From contig NC_084475.1 in the NCBI RefSeq assembly GCF_027409185.1, positions 16,760,130 to 16,824,129 of the forward strand: a DNA stretch of 64,000 nt. The letters run 5' to 3'. This DNA comes from Cynocephalus volans (lineage: Eukaryota > Chordata > Mammalia > Dermoptera > Cynocephalidae). This document shows, piece after piece, positions 49,057 through 62,600 of the stretch (position 1 is its first letter; each line of letters begins with the position of its first letter). Below the pieces are notes generated by a model, which saw nothing but the letters and a program-made list of their open reading frames with translations, was not told the origin of the DNA and did no database searches. Position numbers and translations under genes: made by a program.

Positions 49057-49838
49057 AACAATGAAACATTTTGGCTTTAGTTATGAATTGCTCTAGCCAT
49101 ACAATTAGTATAGCTCAACCCGACAACTGGCATAGTCCTGTAGCTTTGCACTAATTATTTTAATGATTGAGTTCTTTGCTCAAATTCCCCTTCTTGGACC
49201 ATTAACAGAATATAACTTATTCGTGTGCCTGAGAGGGCTAATGTGCTTAAAGTCTTGATTGTGGGTTCAGAACTTTTCTTGTCATTAGGAAAGGGATAAA
49301 CATCAAGAAAACTTCCTGCAGAGAAATACAGCTGTACAAAAAAGAATTATTTGTCTCTCAGGAGCTAACAGAACCAACAAACAATTCCAGTTCATTTCCC
49401 AGCAGACACTCCTCTTTTCTATGACATTTAGTCCTGACTTGGATCAGGCTCAAAGGTACGAAAAGCTATTCCACATCTGCAGTATGGCCTCCCTGACAAA
49501 GGTGGTAAATACTAGAATTGTGATGATGTCATTTAAAATGTCAGGTAGAAGGGCCAAGTGCTGTCCTAAGTAATGCATCTGGAGTCATGTATCACACAGG
49601 AAAAAGGACAATTAGATTTTTTTTTTTTTAAATTTAAAATTTAAATATATTTTTCAACAAGGATTTAACTTCAATGCTTTGGAAGGGCATGGAATCTGCA
49701 GAGGGAGACTTACGTCTAGGGTTTGGGACCAGCCATGGTCTTTGTCTTATGCATAGACAGACAGAAGCTAGTCACCATCTAGGCAGGGGAGCACACAGTT
49801 CTGCAGTGTAATAAAGAGAAAAGTAGACAACAAATACT

Positions 49839-49844
49839 TTTATT
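49839..49844 (-). terminator. Candidate PRPSAP1 polyadenylation signal
   Basis: AATAAA on the minus strand, about 615 nt past the PRPSAP1 stop codon. It is the first clear hexamer seen downstream. The 3' UTR (about 49820-50457) shows no repeat. Confidence 0.45.
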
Positions 49845-50457
49845 TGCCACTTCAGAGTGAGGCGGACACCCAGAGATGGGATGCTATTCTCTAATCTGAC
49901 ACCCCTGGAAAGAGTAACACCATGAATGCTTCACTGTTCAATGAATGGCAGCAGGCACAGCAGTTTCTGAAAGAAAAATATGATTCTCTATAAAAGACTT
50001 ACTGGAAGTCGCCAGGAGTGGGGTGGGGTGTGGGGTGCAGTGACAACTGAATAGAAATGTGTCAGGGCACTCCACTCCCCTGACCAGGCTCAACATTAAC
50101 ACACTCTTCTCCCTGGGGTCGAAACAACTGAATGGACACTATGGTTAGGACTTCATCTGCCTTGCACTTCTCTTCAGTATCAGTGGGATTTGCAGGTTCT
50201 TTTCAGGGAAGCATCTATAACTTCTGTGTAAGGAACAAGGCTGTTGACAGCAGACATTTAAGGCCATGTTATTCATCCATTGCTCTGTCTTCTCTTTGAC
50301 AATCTCAATCCTCCTACCCACCAATCTTGGTGAGGGACACTATCTAATTGCAGGCTATTTCCAGGCCTCCCTTGAGAGGAAAAACTGTGTACATAACTGA
50401 CGGCAGTGCTCTGTACATGTTTTCCTTAAGAGTTCCAGGCTCAAGCAACCATGAAAG

Positions 50458-50616
50458 CTAGTCATCCACAGTGATGTTTCGGAAAAGGTAAGCCATGGAC
50501 TCTCCATTGTGGATTCTCCGAATTGCTTCAGAAAGAATCAAACTGATATCCACAGTCTTTATCTTGGGACACTGCAGCTTCTGTACCTCATGAGGGACAG
50601 TATTCGTCACCACCAC
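50458..50616 (-). CDS. PRPSAP1: PRPSAP1 last coding exon
   Basis: Residues 305-356 ([10 protein letters not shown] to NITVDD) and the TAG stop at 50458-50460. The acceptor is GACTTAG. Confidence 0.96.
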   Translation of the reverse strand: MVVTNTVPHEVQKLQCPKIKTVDISLILSEAIRRIHNGESMAYLFRNITVDD

Positions 50617-53600
50617 CTAAGTCACGCAGCAATAGAAAATAAAGTTATTGAACAAAAAATTTAAAAAGTTACTAATGTGTGCCCCAAACTGATACTCAGA
50701 AAAGTTTATCTAACATATAGTACCCACAGCCCAAGTTCCAAACTATGAATCCCTGTTCCGCTGAGTACAGTTTTACAAACTAAAGTTGCCCAGCTTTACA
50801 CAAGGGGAAGGTTACATGGCTCAGAACAGAAGACTCAAGTCCTATGAATATCCTAGCCTATGTGCAGAAATACAGTGACTGTGTAAAACTTTCATATTAT
50901 CAGAGAAAGCAAGTCTTAAGAGAAATGCTACTATAGTGTGTCAAATTATATTAAAGTACAGAAGCAAATCTATTTTTTTTGGTGGCTGGCCAGTACAGTG
51001 ATCCAGATCCTCGACCTTGGTGTTACAACACTGCACAAAGCAAATCTTTATGCAAACAGACATATACTCTATTTGTAAATACATACCTTTCCCCAAAAAC
51101 TGCTAGCCAGCATAGGCAGTATTTCATAGGCACTCTAGAGAGAGACTAACCAATTTAATTTTGTTGGTGGGGGACGGGTAGCTGGCCAGTATGGGGAGCA
51201 ATTTAATACTGACTGAGTCATTTTATCATTCACAGAAAATACAGCCACAAATCTTGAATCAAGCTGAATGTTCCAAGCTGTTAATGCAGACAGACCTCAT
51301 CAATGGAAGCCTCCTCAATCAGGCGGGGGGCCTCTGCCGACAGAATGCCGTGAGTGGCCATGACATAGATCTTGTAAGCACCTCTCTCTTTCAGGATCTC
51401 CGCAGCAGCAACAAAACTCTCCACATCATCAATAATGTCATCCTGAGAGGAGAACAGAGTTAGTATTAAGGAACCACCCTCTACGCCAGGCTGTAAAGAC
51501 ACACACTTCTCTGCTCTGTTCTGCACTTTGTTTCAGAGGATTTCTGATGGAAAATCAGAGCTATGTGCCTGGGTCAAAGTCTGAACATCCAGGGCTGGCC
51601 CGTGGCTCACTTGGGAGAGTGCAGTGCTGATAACACCAAGGCCACAGGTTCGGATCCCTATATAGGGATAGCCGGTTAGCTCACTCGGGAGAGCGTGGTG
51701 CTGACAACACCAAGTCAAGGGTTGAGATCCCCTTACCAGTCATCTTTAAAAAAAAAAAAGACCGAATATCCAGAAATGGCAATAGAAGTGCCTTGCCTGT
51801 ACTTGGTGTGTCCGTCAGAGCAAAGAGCAGTGAAGCCTTACAACCAACCATACGTGTGTGACATTATACCTGGAGTTAAGATTGCCAAGACTTATTTCCC
51901 TGCTTTAAATTTCTGATTAATTCCACAGAGCCAGTGTCCCATTTATTTTTTTTCCAAGGGAATATTATAGGAGAGGAAAACAGACATAAAGTGAGCTTCT
52001 GTAAAGGACCAGTAACCCTTTAGCCAGCAAAGACATCCAGAGCTGGGTGCACATATACGTCAAATGAAAAATGAGCCTGCACTGGGACACCTGTTCTCAT
52101 TCGTGAAAGACAACAGCTCATCTTCAGCTCATCTTAGGGGCCTAAGGATTAAGGATGATTAAGCAAGCCGGCTTGAGGGACCTAGAACCCATAAGGGGAA
52201 GGTTATAATGCTGAATTTCCTTAATGGGAGATACTATGCCATTTTTTTTTTATCTGTAGGTTATACTTTAATCCCTGTTCAACTATATAAAAATTTCTGC
52301 TACTTGTCCTATGGGAGTTTGGGTGAGAAAGAATAGATGGATCCATTTAAATCTATCATCATTACTGGAAATACAATCCACAAGTAGACAACCTACTGAC
52401 TAAGAGCCAGTAGTGTTATCTCTGCACATGAAGGATGACACATGACCATACCACTATGATTGCGATGCGTCCTCCAACATCTCCAACCACGGTTATTGGT
52501 GGCTTCTCTTTGGCCATCATCACTAGCAAAACAGATAAATGTAAATCACAACCTCATTCCCTGAAGTGACGGCAAAACCACTGTACAGACAAATAATAGT
52601 AATAATGAAAACACAACAAAACACACTGATTCCTCCTTAATGAACCAACGAACCTGGGATCTCAGAAATAGAGTTGTCTAGAGGAGTGCTGGACAACAGA
52701 AATAGAAGGCAAGCTGTGCATGAACTTTTAATATTTCTAGTTGCCACACTGAAAAGTAAAAGGGCTGGCCAGTTAGCTCAGTGATTAGAGCCAAGGTCAA
52801 TGGTTCAGATCCCTATACCAGCCAGCCATCGCCTCCCCCAAATAAAAACAAACAGGATAAATAGATCTTACTTTATCCAATATATCTGAACTATTACCAC
52901 TGCAACATGTAATTGATATAAAAATGTACTGAGATGTTTTACATTTTTTTCACACTAAGTCTTTGCTATTTGGTGGGAGCCGCATGTGACTAACAGCCAC
53001 CATAATGCACAGCACAAAAGATGGAGCAGCAGAGAATGGAAGATTTCACAAACACAGAAGCAGCACTGCAATGCCACTCAAAACAGAAAAATTCGGGCCT
53101 GCCTGTGGCTCACTCGGGAGAGTGTGGTGCTGAAAACACCAAGGCCATGGGTTCGGATCCCATATAGGGATGGCTGGTTAGCTCACTTGGGAGAGCGTGG
53201 TGCTGACAACACCAAGTCAAGGGTTAAGATCCCCTTACCGGTCATCTTTGTTTAAAAAAAAAAACAGAAAAATTCAACTGATAAAGGAATGCAGAATAAA
53301 TGCCGCTCTGTAGAACACCAATCAGCGAAAGGCTACCAGATCAAGAGATGGCTTTACTTCATTTTCTTCCAAAGTAACCTTATTTCAACAATGTAACCTT
53401 ATTATCAGATAACTGCACTACTGACATAATCAGAGTGTTTCCTGAAAATCAGGAACTTGAAGACAATAACTACAGGCCCATCGTCTTTTCCTGCTTTAAT
53501 TGGTCCTTAAAGTAGAGGCTTCTTATCTGACTACAAAATCTACATCTGGAAAAGGCCATCAGTGTATAAAGCAAACTACAAGACAGAGAAAGAAAATAAG

Positions 53601-56600
53601 ATTTACCCTCAAAACGAGGTTAGTAAACTGAGAGGGAAAAAAATTTTTTTCAGAAGAACAGGCTAAGTATTGTACTTTTTTCGGGGGGAGGGGAGAGCCA
53701 CAGTATGGGGAGTATTCTTTTTTCGAAAGCTTTTTATTCTTTTGAAATATTTATTAAATTAGTAGTGGAGGAAGGGGAAGAGAATAACATTAGGGGGATT
53801 ATACAGTTTAGTGATTAACAGGAAACCGTCAATTTTGGCTGATTCCCATCTATGGGCATTGCATACCTTAAAGACCAAGTACTCCTTTCTGTAAACCAGC
53901 AAATTAGCTGAGATGAAATTCAGTACTATTTTACTAGATAATTTTATTTATTTTTTGTAGGCTGGCTGGTACAGGAATTGAACCCTGGACCTTCTGTTAT
54001 CAGCATCATGATCTAACCAACTGAACCAAGTAACCAGCCCCATAAGGACAAGTTTTAATAGACATCATCTAAAAAGAGGCAGAAAATAAACCACCCATAT
54101 TAGGAGCAACATCCTAGGGTTCTGTCTTTAAATTATACCAGGTGGGTAGGTGGTTATGTTGATCTACCCACTTCTTAAAAAGAGGTGGTCTCTTTTCTTG
54201 ACCATTTTTCTCTGTAAAAAAAAACAAAGATTGCAAACCACTGTCCCTCATCAGAGATCAACAGAAATCCAGCTCTAGTTTTATGCAGAAAACATGTAAC
54301 GGTATTCATGCTTACTTTTCTACAACCCTATCTCCCCCCAAAACTATTGTTAATTTGAAATGAAAAAACCAAGGCTATGATTGAGGTTAAAAAAGGCTAA
54401 AAAGGCTTGTTAGCTCACTTGGTTAGAGTGTGGTGCTGGTAACATGAGGTCGTAGATTCAGGTGCCCATACCAGCCAGCTGCCAAAAATAAATAAGGCTT
54501 AAAAGAAAGCCTTTTTCCCCAATATATTCATTCCCTGTTCATATCTGCCTTTAGGATCTGGATAAAATGGAACACATAATTTGGTGGCTACTACAAAAAC
54601 AGACAGACTTTATTACAGGACAGAGGGAAATTACTAGCACCTCATAGAACAATAATTTTCTAATAGCTTACCCAGAAAATAAAACACTTAAAATTCCAAA
54701 TTTTCAAAGCATGCAGGTACTGAAGGTCAAGGATAAAGGATGCTAAAACTACCGTAAGTTTAAGATTCTTTTCTCTTTCTCCATTTTATCAAAAATCCAG
54801 TTTAAAAATAAAATTAATTGTGCATTAATTGTGGCCAGAAATCACTGTCAAAACTATATGAACTACAGTAAAAATGTCTTCATTTCATCAAATCATTTCC
54901 AATGTTCTTATGAATAAAGTAGAAAACTGTCTTTTGCTTTTAAAATGAGCATTTGGCTCAGTTCAGATCCCTGTACTAGCCAGCTGCCAAAAAATAAAAG
55001 AATATATAAAATTATCATTTCCCCAGGCTGGCCAGGTAGCTCAGGTTGGTTAGAGCGTGGTGCTGACACACCAATGTCCTGGGTTCAATCCCTGTACTGG
55101 CCAGCCACCCGAAGATAAAGAAAATAAAATAAAATGGGCTATGAGGAATTATTCATTCCTTACCCATTTAAATCTTGGTTTATTTCTAGTTCAATGAAAT
55201 GTCAAACTTTATCAACAGACTGAAAATCTTTAAAAATGTATCAGAAATAAAATAAGGTCTATAGTAGAAAAAGAACTAAATTGACTTCAGTCTTATAACC
55301 CTGTTTACATGCAAACAAATCAAAATTTACATTTAACAGATTCAAGAGGAGCTAATGTCTGTTTTCACTTTAGCGATAAAAACCACATCTTCACTTGTAA
55401 AATTAAGAAACCAGGAATATCAAACCAGAAAAGGTTACTTCCTCTCATTTTCGGGATCCAAACTCTTAATTTCACCACTGTGGCAAATATGGACCACTCT
55501 TTAGCACAACTACAGACATACAATCTTTTCACGTTCTTTAGATGCCCTTGCTGATCACCAGTGAGGAATCAAATCTACCTTATAAAATGGCAAAACTTTA
55601 AAGTTTCACTCCTTCATTCATACAACTTCAACTTCACTTTTAATAAATTACTCTAAAACGGTTTCTCAACCTCGGCACTACTGATATTTTGGATTGGATA
55701 ACTGTCGCGTTGTAGGACATTCAGCAGCTCTCTGCCCTATACCCACTAGAAGCCAGTAGCACCCCACCTCCCCCTAATTGTGACAACCAAACCATCTCCA
55801 GACATTGCCAATATCCCCTGGGGGGCTCCCAGTTGAGAACTACTGCTCTAAAAGAATGGGTTTAAGAAAGATAAAATAGTTCATCTTTCTAAAAAAAAAA
55901 AAAGCAAAGATTCCAAGGGTACTTGCTTTTCTTTGGCATTGTCATAACATCCCAATATTTTAATCTTCATTACTAATAAATGAACCATTAGAACATACTG
56001 TATAACTGGTATATAAATACAAAACATATTTAATTTGGAAGGTACGATTACACATATAAGAAATAATATCCAGGGTTTGATCCCTGTTTTGGTCAGCTGT
56101 CAAAAACAAAACACATTTTTTTCCCCCAGAATTGTCTTGTCTAAGTCTATAAAAGGGAATCACAGAAAATGATCCTGTAGGGCCGGCCCGTGGCTCACTC
56201 GGTAGAGTGCGGTGCTGATAACACCAAGGCCCCGGGTTCGGATCCCATATACGGATGGCCGGTTCGCTCACTGGCTGAGCGTGGTGCTGACAACACCAAG
56301 TCGAGGGTTAAGATCCCCTTACCGGTCATCTTTAAAAAAAAAAAAAAAAAGAAAAAAGAAAATGATCCTGTAGCAATTATAGAAGTTGTAATGTAAACAA
56401 ACACCGGAGGGCCAGCCTGTGGCTCACTTGGGAGAGTGAGGTGCTGATAACACCAAGGCCACTGGTATGGATCTCTACATAGGGATGGCCGGTTAGCTCA
56501 CTTGGAAGAGCATGGTGCTAACACCACGTCAAGGGTTAACGATCCCCTTACAGGTCATCTTTTAAAAACAAACAAACCAAAAACCACAACAGTATGTTCA

Positions 56601-59600
56601 TAGAGAAATGCATTCTGTCACACTATTTCCATGATGCATATGATAATGGCAAGGGGAATACACTGTTACAACCATTAAGTAACAAAGCAACATTTTCAGA
56701 ATAGAGAATCTCACCATATAAAGTATAGTGATAACATAGCAGTATCTATCAACATAACCTCTGACCCACTAATTTTATTTCTTGGTCATTTAACTTGTAA
56801 AGATATGCAATCACTTAGAAAGGACATAAGTCAAAGTTATCACAGGTAGTAATGTGCAGTAATTGAGTGTGTACACTGTGGAGCACAAATCTTGGTTTCT
56901 GAGTACCATTCTCCACTAAAGAAATCAGGGTTCCTTGGAGAAATAGCCAATTCCGGGGCTAAGAAAGTACAAGATGAACATGGAATATTTAATTACACCA
57001 GAAAATAAGGACATATCAAATATAATAGGGACATGTCAAAAGGACACAGGAGGCAGCTTGAAGGGGAATTTTTCAGAAAAGTCTGAAACAATTTGAACAT
57101 TAAATAATAGCAATGGATTATAACCCACTGAATAAAATGAGATTCTATGAATCCATACTGATATAAATGAGTGAATGAACAGAGAAGAAGGAAACACTTT
57201 CTTACACTAGAATGTCAACTACTAAATATAGAGGGAACGATGGAATCAGAAAAATGACCATTTGACAACAATCACAGTAATAATTGTTCAGGCAAGAATC
57301 ATCAATAGATGCTAAGTTTGATGAGAAACAGGATATTTGCATAGTCTTAACATAAGTGACTATTAATTACAAAGGGAAAAAAGAGTAACTTTACAGTGAA
57401 GGGCCGGCCCGTGGCTCACTCGGGAGAGTGTGGTGCTGAGAACACCAAGGCCCCAGGTTCGGATCCCATATAAGGATGGCCAGTTCGCTCACTGGCTGAG
57501 CGTGGTGCTCACAACACCAAGTCAAGGGTTAAGATCCCCTTACCGGTCATCTTTAAAAAAAAAAAAAAAAAACTTTACAGTGAAGAAGCCTGCCAGACAC
57601 CGCTTTAACCAAGTGATCAAAAATCAACAGCGCCAGTAATGAGACACATCACGTGTTTCCTGTGATAGTGCTGCCAAAAGTGCAAACCTGAATCTAATCA
57701 TGAGGACACAAACAAGCACCAATTAAGGGACAGTCTACAAAATAATGGGCCTGTACTGTTCAAAAGTATCAAGGCCATAAGAAACAAAGAACAGAGGAGC
57801 CATTCCAGATTAAATGAGACTAAAGAGAAATGACAACTAAATGCCATGTGACCCTGGATTAGGTCCTGGACCAGAAAAAAAGTTTTTTTCTTTTGCTCTA
57901 CAGGACATTGGTGAGACAATTGGTAAAATATGAATAAGGCCTGTAGATAATAGTATTATAATATTAGTTTCCTGAGTCTGATTAATTATGTAAGAGAGTC
58001 TTTTGTTTTTAGAAGTATACACTAAAGTATTTCAGAATAAAGGGGCATTATATCCACAACCCACTCTCAAACGGTACAAAAAATAACAATATGTATATAA
58101 ATGTTAAATTTGGAGACTCTTATGAAGAGTATTGTGGAAGTCTGTATTATTCTTTCAACTTCTCTCTAGTTCAAAATAAAAAGCTAAGAAAAACAAAGTG
58201 TGGATTCTGGAGCCAGATGCTTTATTCCAAACCTTGAATCTACCTGCTCCTGGCTGTGGGTCTGTTTCCTGGTTGAAAGATTGAGAAATAATAAAAGTCC
58301 CTAGACAGAAGGTTGAGGACCAACTGCAGTGATCTCCTAATGTGCTCAGAACAGCTCTTTGCATGTAATCAGAGCTCAATAGATGTGTATTACTACTAGA
58401 GCTTTGTTTTTCACAGCGTAAGATTGAAAAAAAAAAAAAAAAAAAACCCTACCTGTCCATCAACAGGGAACTGATTAAATAGATTGTGGTAGGTTGGTGG
58501 CGCTGCAACTAAGCTCAGGTGTAGCAGTGTTGGCAGTGGTTGCAGTGGGAAGTTTGGCGCAACGACTCACACCATTTTGCTGGTACAGCCTACCAGAAGG
58601 CCAGGGCAGAACTTCCACTGACTGTGAATCAGTGAGTGAACGCATGGAAGGCATTTGTAAAGTGTATGAAGAACATCTGAAGATAATGAATCCCAACAGT
58701 CCCTCTATCACACATGACATCAGTCAGTTGTTTGATTTTACCAATGATCTGGCAGACCTCAGCTGCCTTGTTTACCAAGCTGATACCCAGACACCAGCCT
58801 ATAACAAAGAGTGGGTAAAAGATCTACGTGCTCCTTTATGGGCAGGCACAACAGGCCCAGAACTAATTGAGCTGGGAGCATTAGGAGAATGGGGATGTGC
58901 TAGGAACACAGGAGTGTACAGCTTACTGTGGTGGAAGTTTTGTATTACAGCAATCCTCTTTCCATTTTGTTACACTCTAGCCAAGACTGAATGTATTAGA
59001 TGAAATGTGAGAATCTTGTTCAATCTGAAACCCCCCTTGTCCCCTTTTTTTCTTTTCTTTTTTTAATGATGATTTAGATGTAAGTTCTTTGTCAGTTAAT
59101 ATTGGTTCCAATCCTTCAAACTGTTCATATCTGCTTTATAACATTCACTATACGAACCCTTCAAGATGGGATGAGGGGTGGTAACAGTTTAGTTATATCC
59201 TCAAGATATAGTCTTAGTGAAAAACCAATGTTCTTTACTTACAAAGTAAATAAATTATGGTATATCCTTAAAATAGAATACTATGAAGTTGTTAAAAAGA
59301 CAGAAGTTTGTATGTACTGACAGGAAAGGAGCTAATGAATGAAAAGAGCAAGGGGGCAGAGCAATACTGCCATTTGTGTGGACTTGAGAAGGGCTGGCCC
59401 GTTAGCTCTGTTGGTCAGAGCACAGTGTTGTGACACCAAGGTCCAGCAAGGGTTCAGATCCCTGTACAGGACAGCCACCAAAGAAGTGTGTAGAAATGAG
59501 AGAAAAAGAAGTACGAGGTGACCCTCAAAGAGTTCACGGAAAGGTTCGTATATCTTTTAATTCTATTTTTCCACGAACTTTTTGAAGTGCCCTCATATTT

Positions 59601-62600
59601 GCTTATATATCCATAAGGCCTCTGAATGGATACACCAGAAGCCAACCAGATTGGAGACATGAGTACCTGGGGGAAGAAGGTTTGTGGGAGGCCAGGAGGC
59701 TTTGCATTGTAAAAGATTTTCTATTTTTTGAATTCTGAAATATGTGAATGTATCATTTATTCAAGAATGTTTAATTATAAAACTCTCAAAAAGTAAATAA
59801 AATGCTAATACCAAAAATTTAAATTAAAAAAAACAATGTAATAAAATTTACAGAGTGGAAAAGAAAATAAGAATGCTTATACACAGGTGTCTGTCTGAAA
59901 TAACTGAGGTGTAACTATTCTAACATTTCTTCCCCTTACTATTAATCTGTATTTTTGTTTTTTGGGTTTTTTTTTTTTTTTTTTTTTTGGCAGCTGGCCG
60001 GTATTGGGAACTAAACCCTTGACCTTGGTGTTACAAGACTGCTCTCTAACCAACTGAGCTAACTTGCCAGCCCTAATCTCTATTTCTGGGGCATGGCAAA
60101 CAGATACAGATTTTAAAAAGAAATAATCTCCATCTAAAACCTTAAACATATTTTCCACTATAGAATGTTAGTTATTACCCTCTACTCTGTACTGGCCAGC
60201 CACCAAAAAAAAAAAAAAAAAAAAAAGTCCCCGGAAGTAAATAGCTTCCACATGGTTGGATTAATAACAGCAAGTTAGTTGGGTATGAGGTCAAATGGCT
60301 ATTACTAAAATAAATGCTAAAGTTACCTGATGGCCAAAGCCTCAATAGCTATCACCTACCTTACCAAAATATAAAATTAAGATTTCACACAGCTTTTTTA
60401 CTAAAGTTATATTTAACACTCTCTGAATGTGAAGTGCTACCCAGAATAGCTCAGCTGTCCTTATACTGACTACAAATGTGTGTAACACACGCACTTGCCT
60501 TTTACAAAGGGAGAAATCAATGCAATACCATCCAATTAATTAAAAATAGCAAGACAGCATACACACCCACAGGTGTTAACTCCTAGCCATTTACACTGAT
60601 TAAAACTTTCTTCAGTTTACAAATAAAATAAAAACACAGAGCTAATCTTACATGGCAACTCCAGGCCTGGATGCACAGTAGCATTTTTGACCATGGGGGG
60701 AGAATGACGACCATCGTCCATGTCCAGCTCTGTACACTGAGCTTCTCCGTGGATTACAGCTAAACCCAGACGCAGTCTTTCAGCATATGACTGGGCCCTA
60801 AGAGAAAGACAGAGAGAAATGGTGAAACTGATAGGAGGAAACCAAAGCATCACTATTTCATCACTCTATTAATCATGAAATGAAAATATCATTCAACTTT
60901 TCAGGAACACACAAAAAATTATTTACATAAATCAGAATGTGAGGCCCAGGACAGAATGTAAATGCCTTCAGTGGCACATGAGTTGGGGTCTGGGCTACTA
61001 TGTAATACTAGATCATTTTGGTCCTCTCCTTTGTCCAATATTCTAACAGTGATTTTCAGAAGAAAGAACTTTGTTCTAAAAGGTGTCTTAAAAACCATTG
61101 CCTACCAGCCAGCTGTCAAAACAAACAAACAAAAAAACCATCACCCGGCTGGCCAGTTAGCTCAGTTGGTTAGAGCACAACCTTATAACACCAAGGTCAC
61201 GAGTTTGGATCCCCATACCGGCCAGCTGCCAAAAAAAATAGAAAAGAAATTGCCTGAAAAATTCTCAGAGTCCCACTGTTCTCCTTTTCCTGAGAACCTG
61301 AAGGAGAACTTCATTTTCTCCCAGGGGAAAGCTGAGTTATTCAGAGACCCACTTGTGTTGTTTGGAAGCTAGAAAGCTGTGGTGTGGAATATGACAAGGA
61401 TGTGGGGGAAACTTGAGCCAGTGAGCTATTAAAGGCCACGTTATGACCCCTGGATTCCAAAACAGCTAATTCTGACTCAGAAGCACTTAGAGGGGATTTT
61501 TACAAATGTCTGCCTTACTTACCTTTTTGCGGCATCAGGAGACTTGGCTACAATGACTGCATTTCTGTAATTTGGAATCTAGATTTGGAGGAAAAATAGA
61601 AAATACTGAAAAAAATAACACCTAGATGCTAGTAATACATTTGTTCCTCATATATCAATGATCCAAACTAGCTAATATGCTAGAATTTCATTCACACATT
61701 TAAAATTTTTCAGCATTTGTCAATTGACATCATTGCAAAAATACTACTACATCAAGAGATAAAAAGTTTTCATTCTAGAAAACACAAGCAAATTGCTAAA
61801 GATACTTAGAAGGAAATCCATTTTTAATGTCTTCTAAAGATATGATCCTCCATGAATAAATGCGAACCCTATCTGGCTGCCTCAGGCATTAAGACTTAAG
61901 GGAAAAATCATTTGATGTGCCTTTCAATATTGAAATCTGATAACAGAGAAGAACTAAATAGGATCTCTTTTGAGGACAATGGGGTGTTTGTTGGTGGCTC
62001 CTCACTTCTTCCTGGATATACTGAAGCAGGAAAGGTGAGGCTCTAAGGTTGTCCACTGGAAAGCTGAAAAAGCCTTGTATTTCCTTTTGATGAAGATCCA
62101 TAGTGATAATGTGAGTTAAACCTGAAATTTTAAAACAAAAAATTACAAAGTTCACCCCTACAAGTTAATGGCGACAGTGGACACAAACTAGATGCTCAAC
62201 TCCTGTTTCCTACCAGAAGACTGAAAGCAGAGGATACCGTGAACAAGCATAGTAGTTACAGACTTTATTGCTAACCTTAACACAACTTAGTGGACTAAAG
62301 AATGAGTCAAGCCTAATATGAAAGAGCCTATAACCTTCCACACAGACAAAGAACTAAAGTGGAGAAAAGCACGTTCTCCTCTACTGCTGTTATTAGCTTG
62401 GTCCTGAAAACTGAGAAAAGAAAAATCAGCTAGAAGCAAAAATATGAATATGGAATTAATAAATATCAAAGCAATAAAAGATGTAAAAAATGGTAAGGCC
62501 TTGATTAAAGAATCTAGGAAGAAATGTTAAGAACTGTGGCTTAAGTAGGAAGAAATAAGAAAGCAAAAGCAAAGTAATATACATTTTAGAAGAAAAGAGA

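Noticed and set aside
48831-49064. Leu-rich 77-codon open frame
   Set aside because: It comes from a CTG-rich insert within the LTR-like copy C.
58494-59003. 169-codon frame as an intact ERH gene
   Set aside because: The start codon is lost, a 2-nt deletion shifts the N-terminal part and the C terminus is replaced. It is a retropseudogene.
61147-61239. Functional tRNA-Ile gene
   Set aside because: It resembles tRNA-Ile, but arm mismatches, the A tail and dozens of related copies show that it is a SINE.
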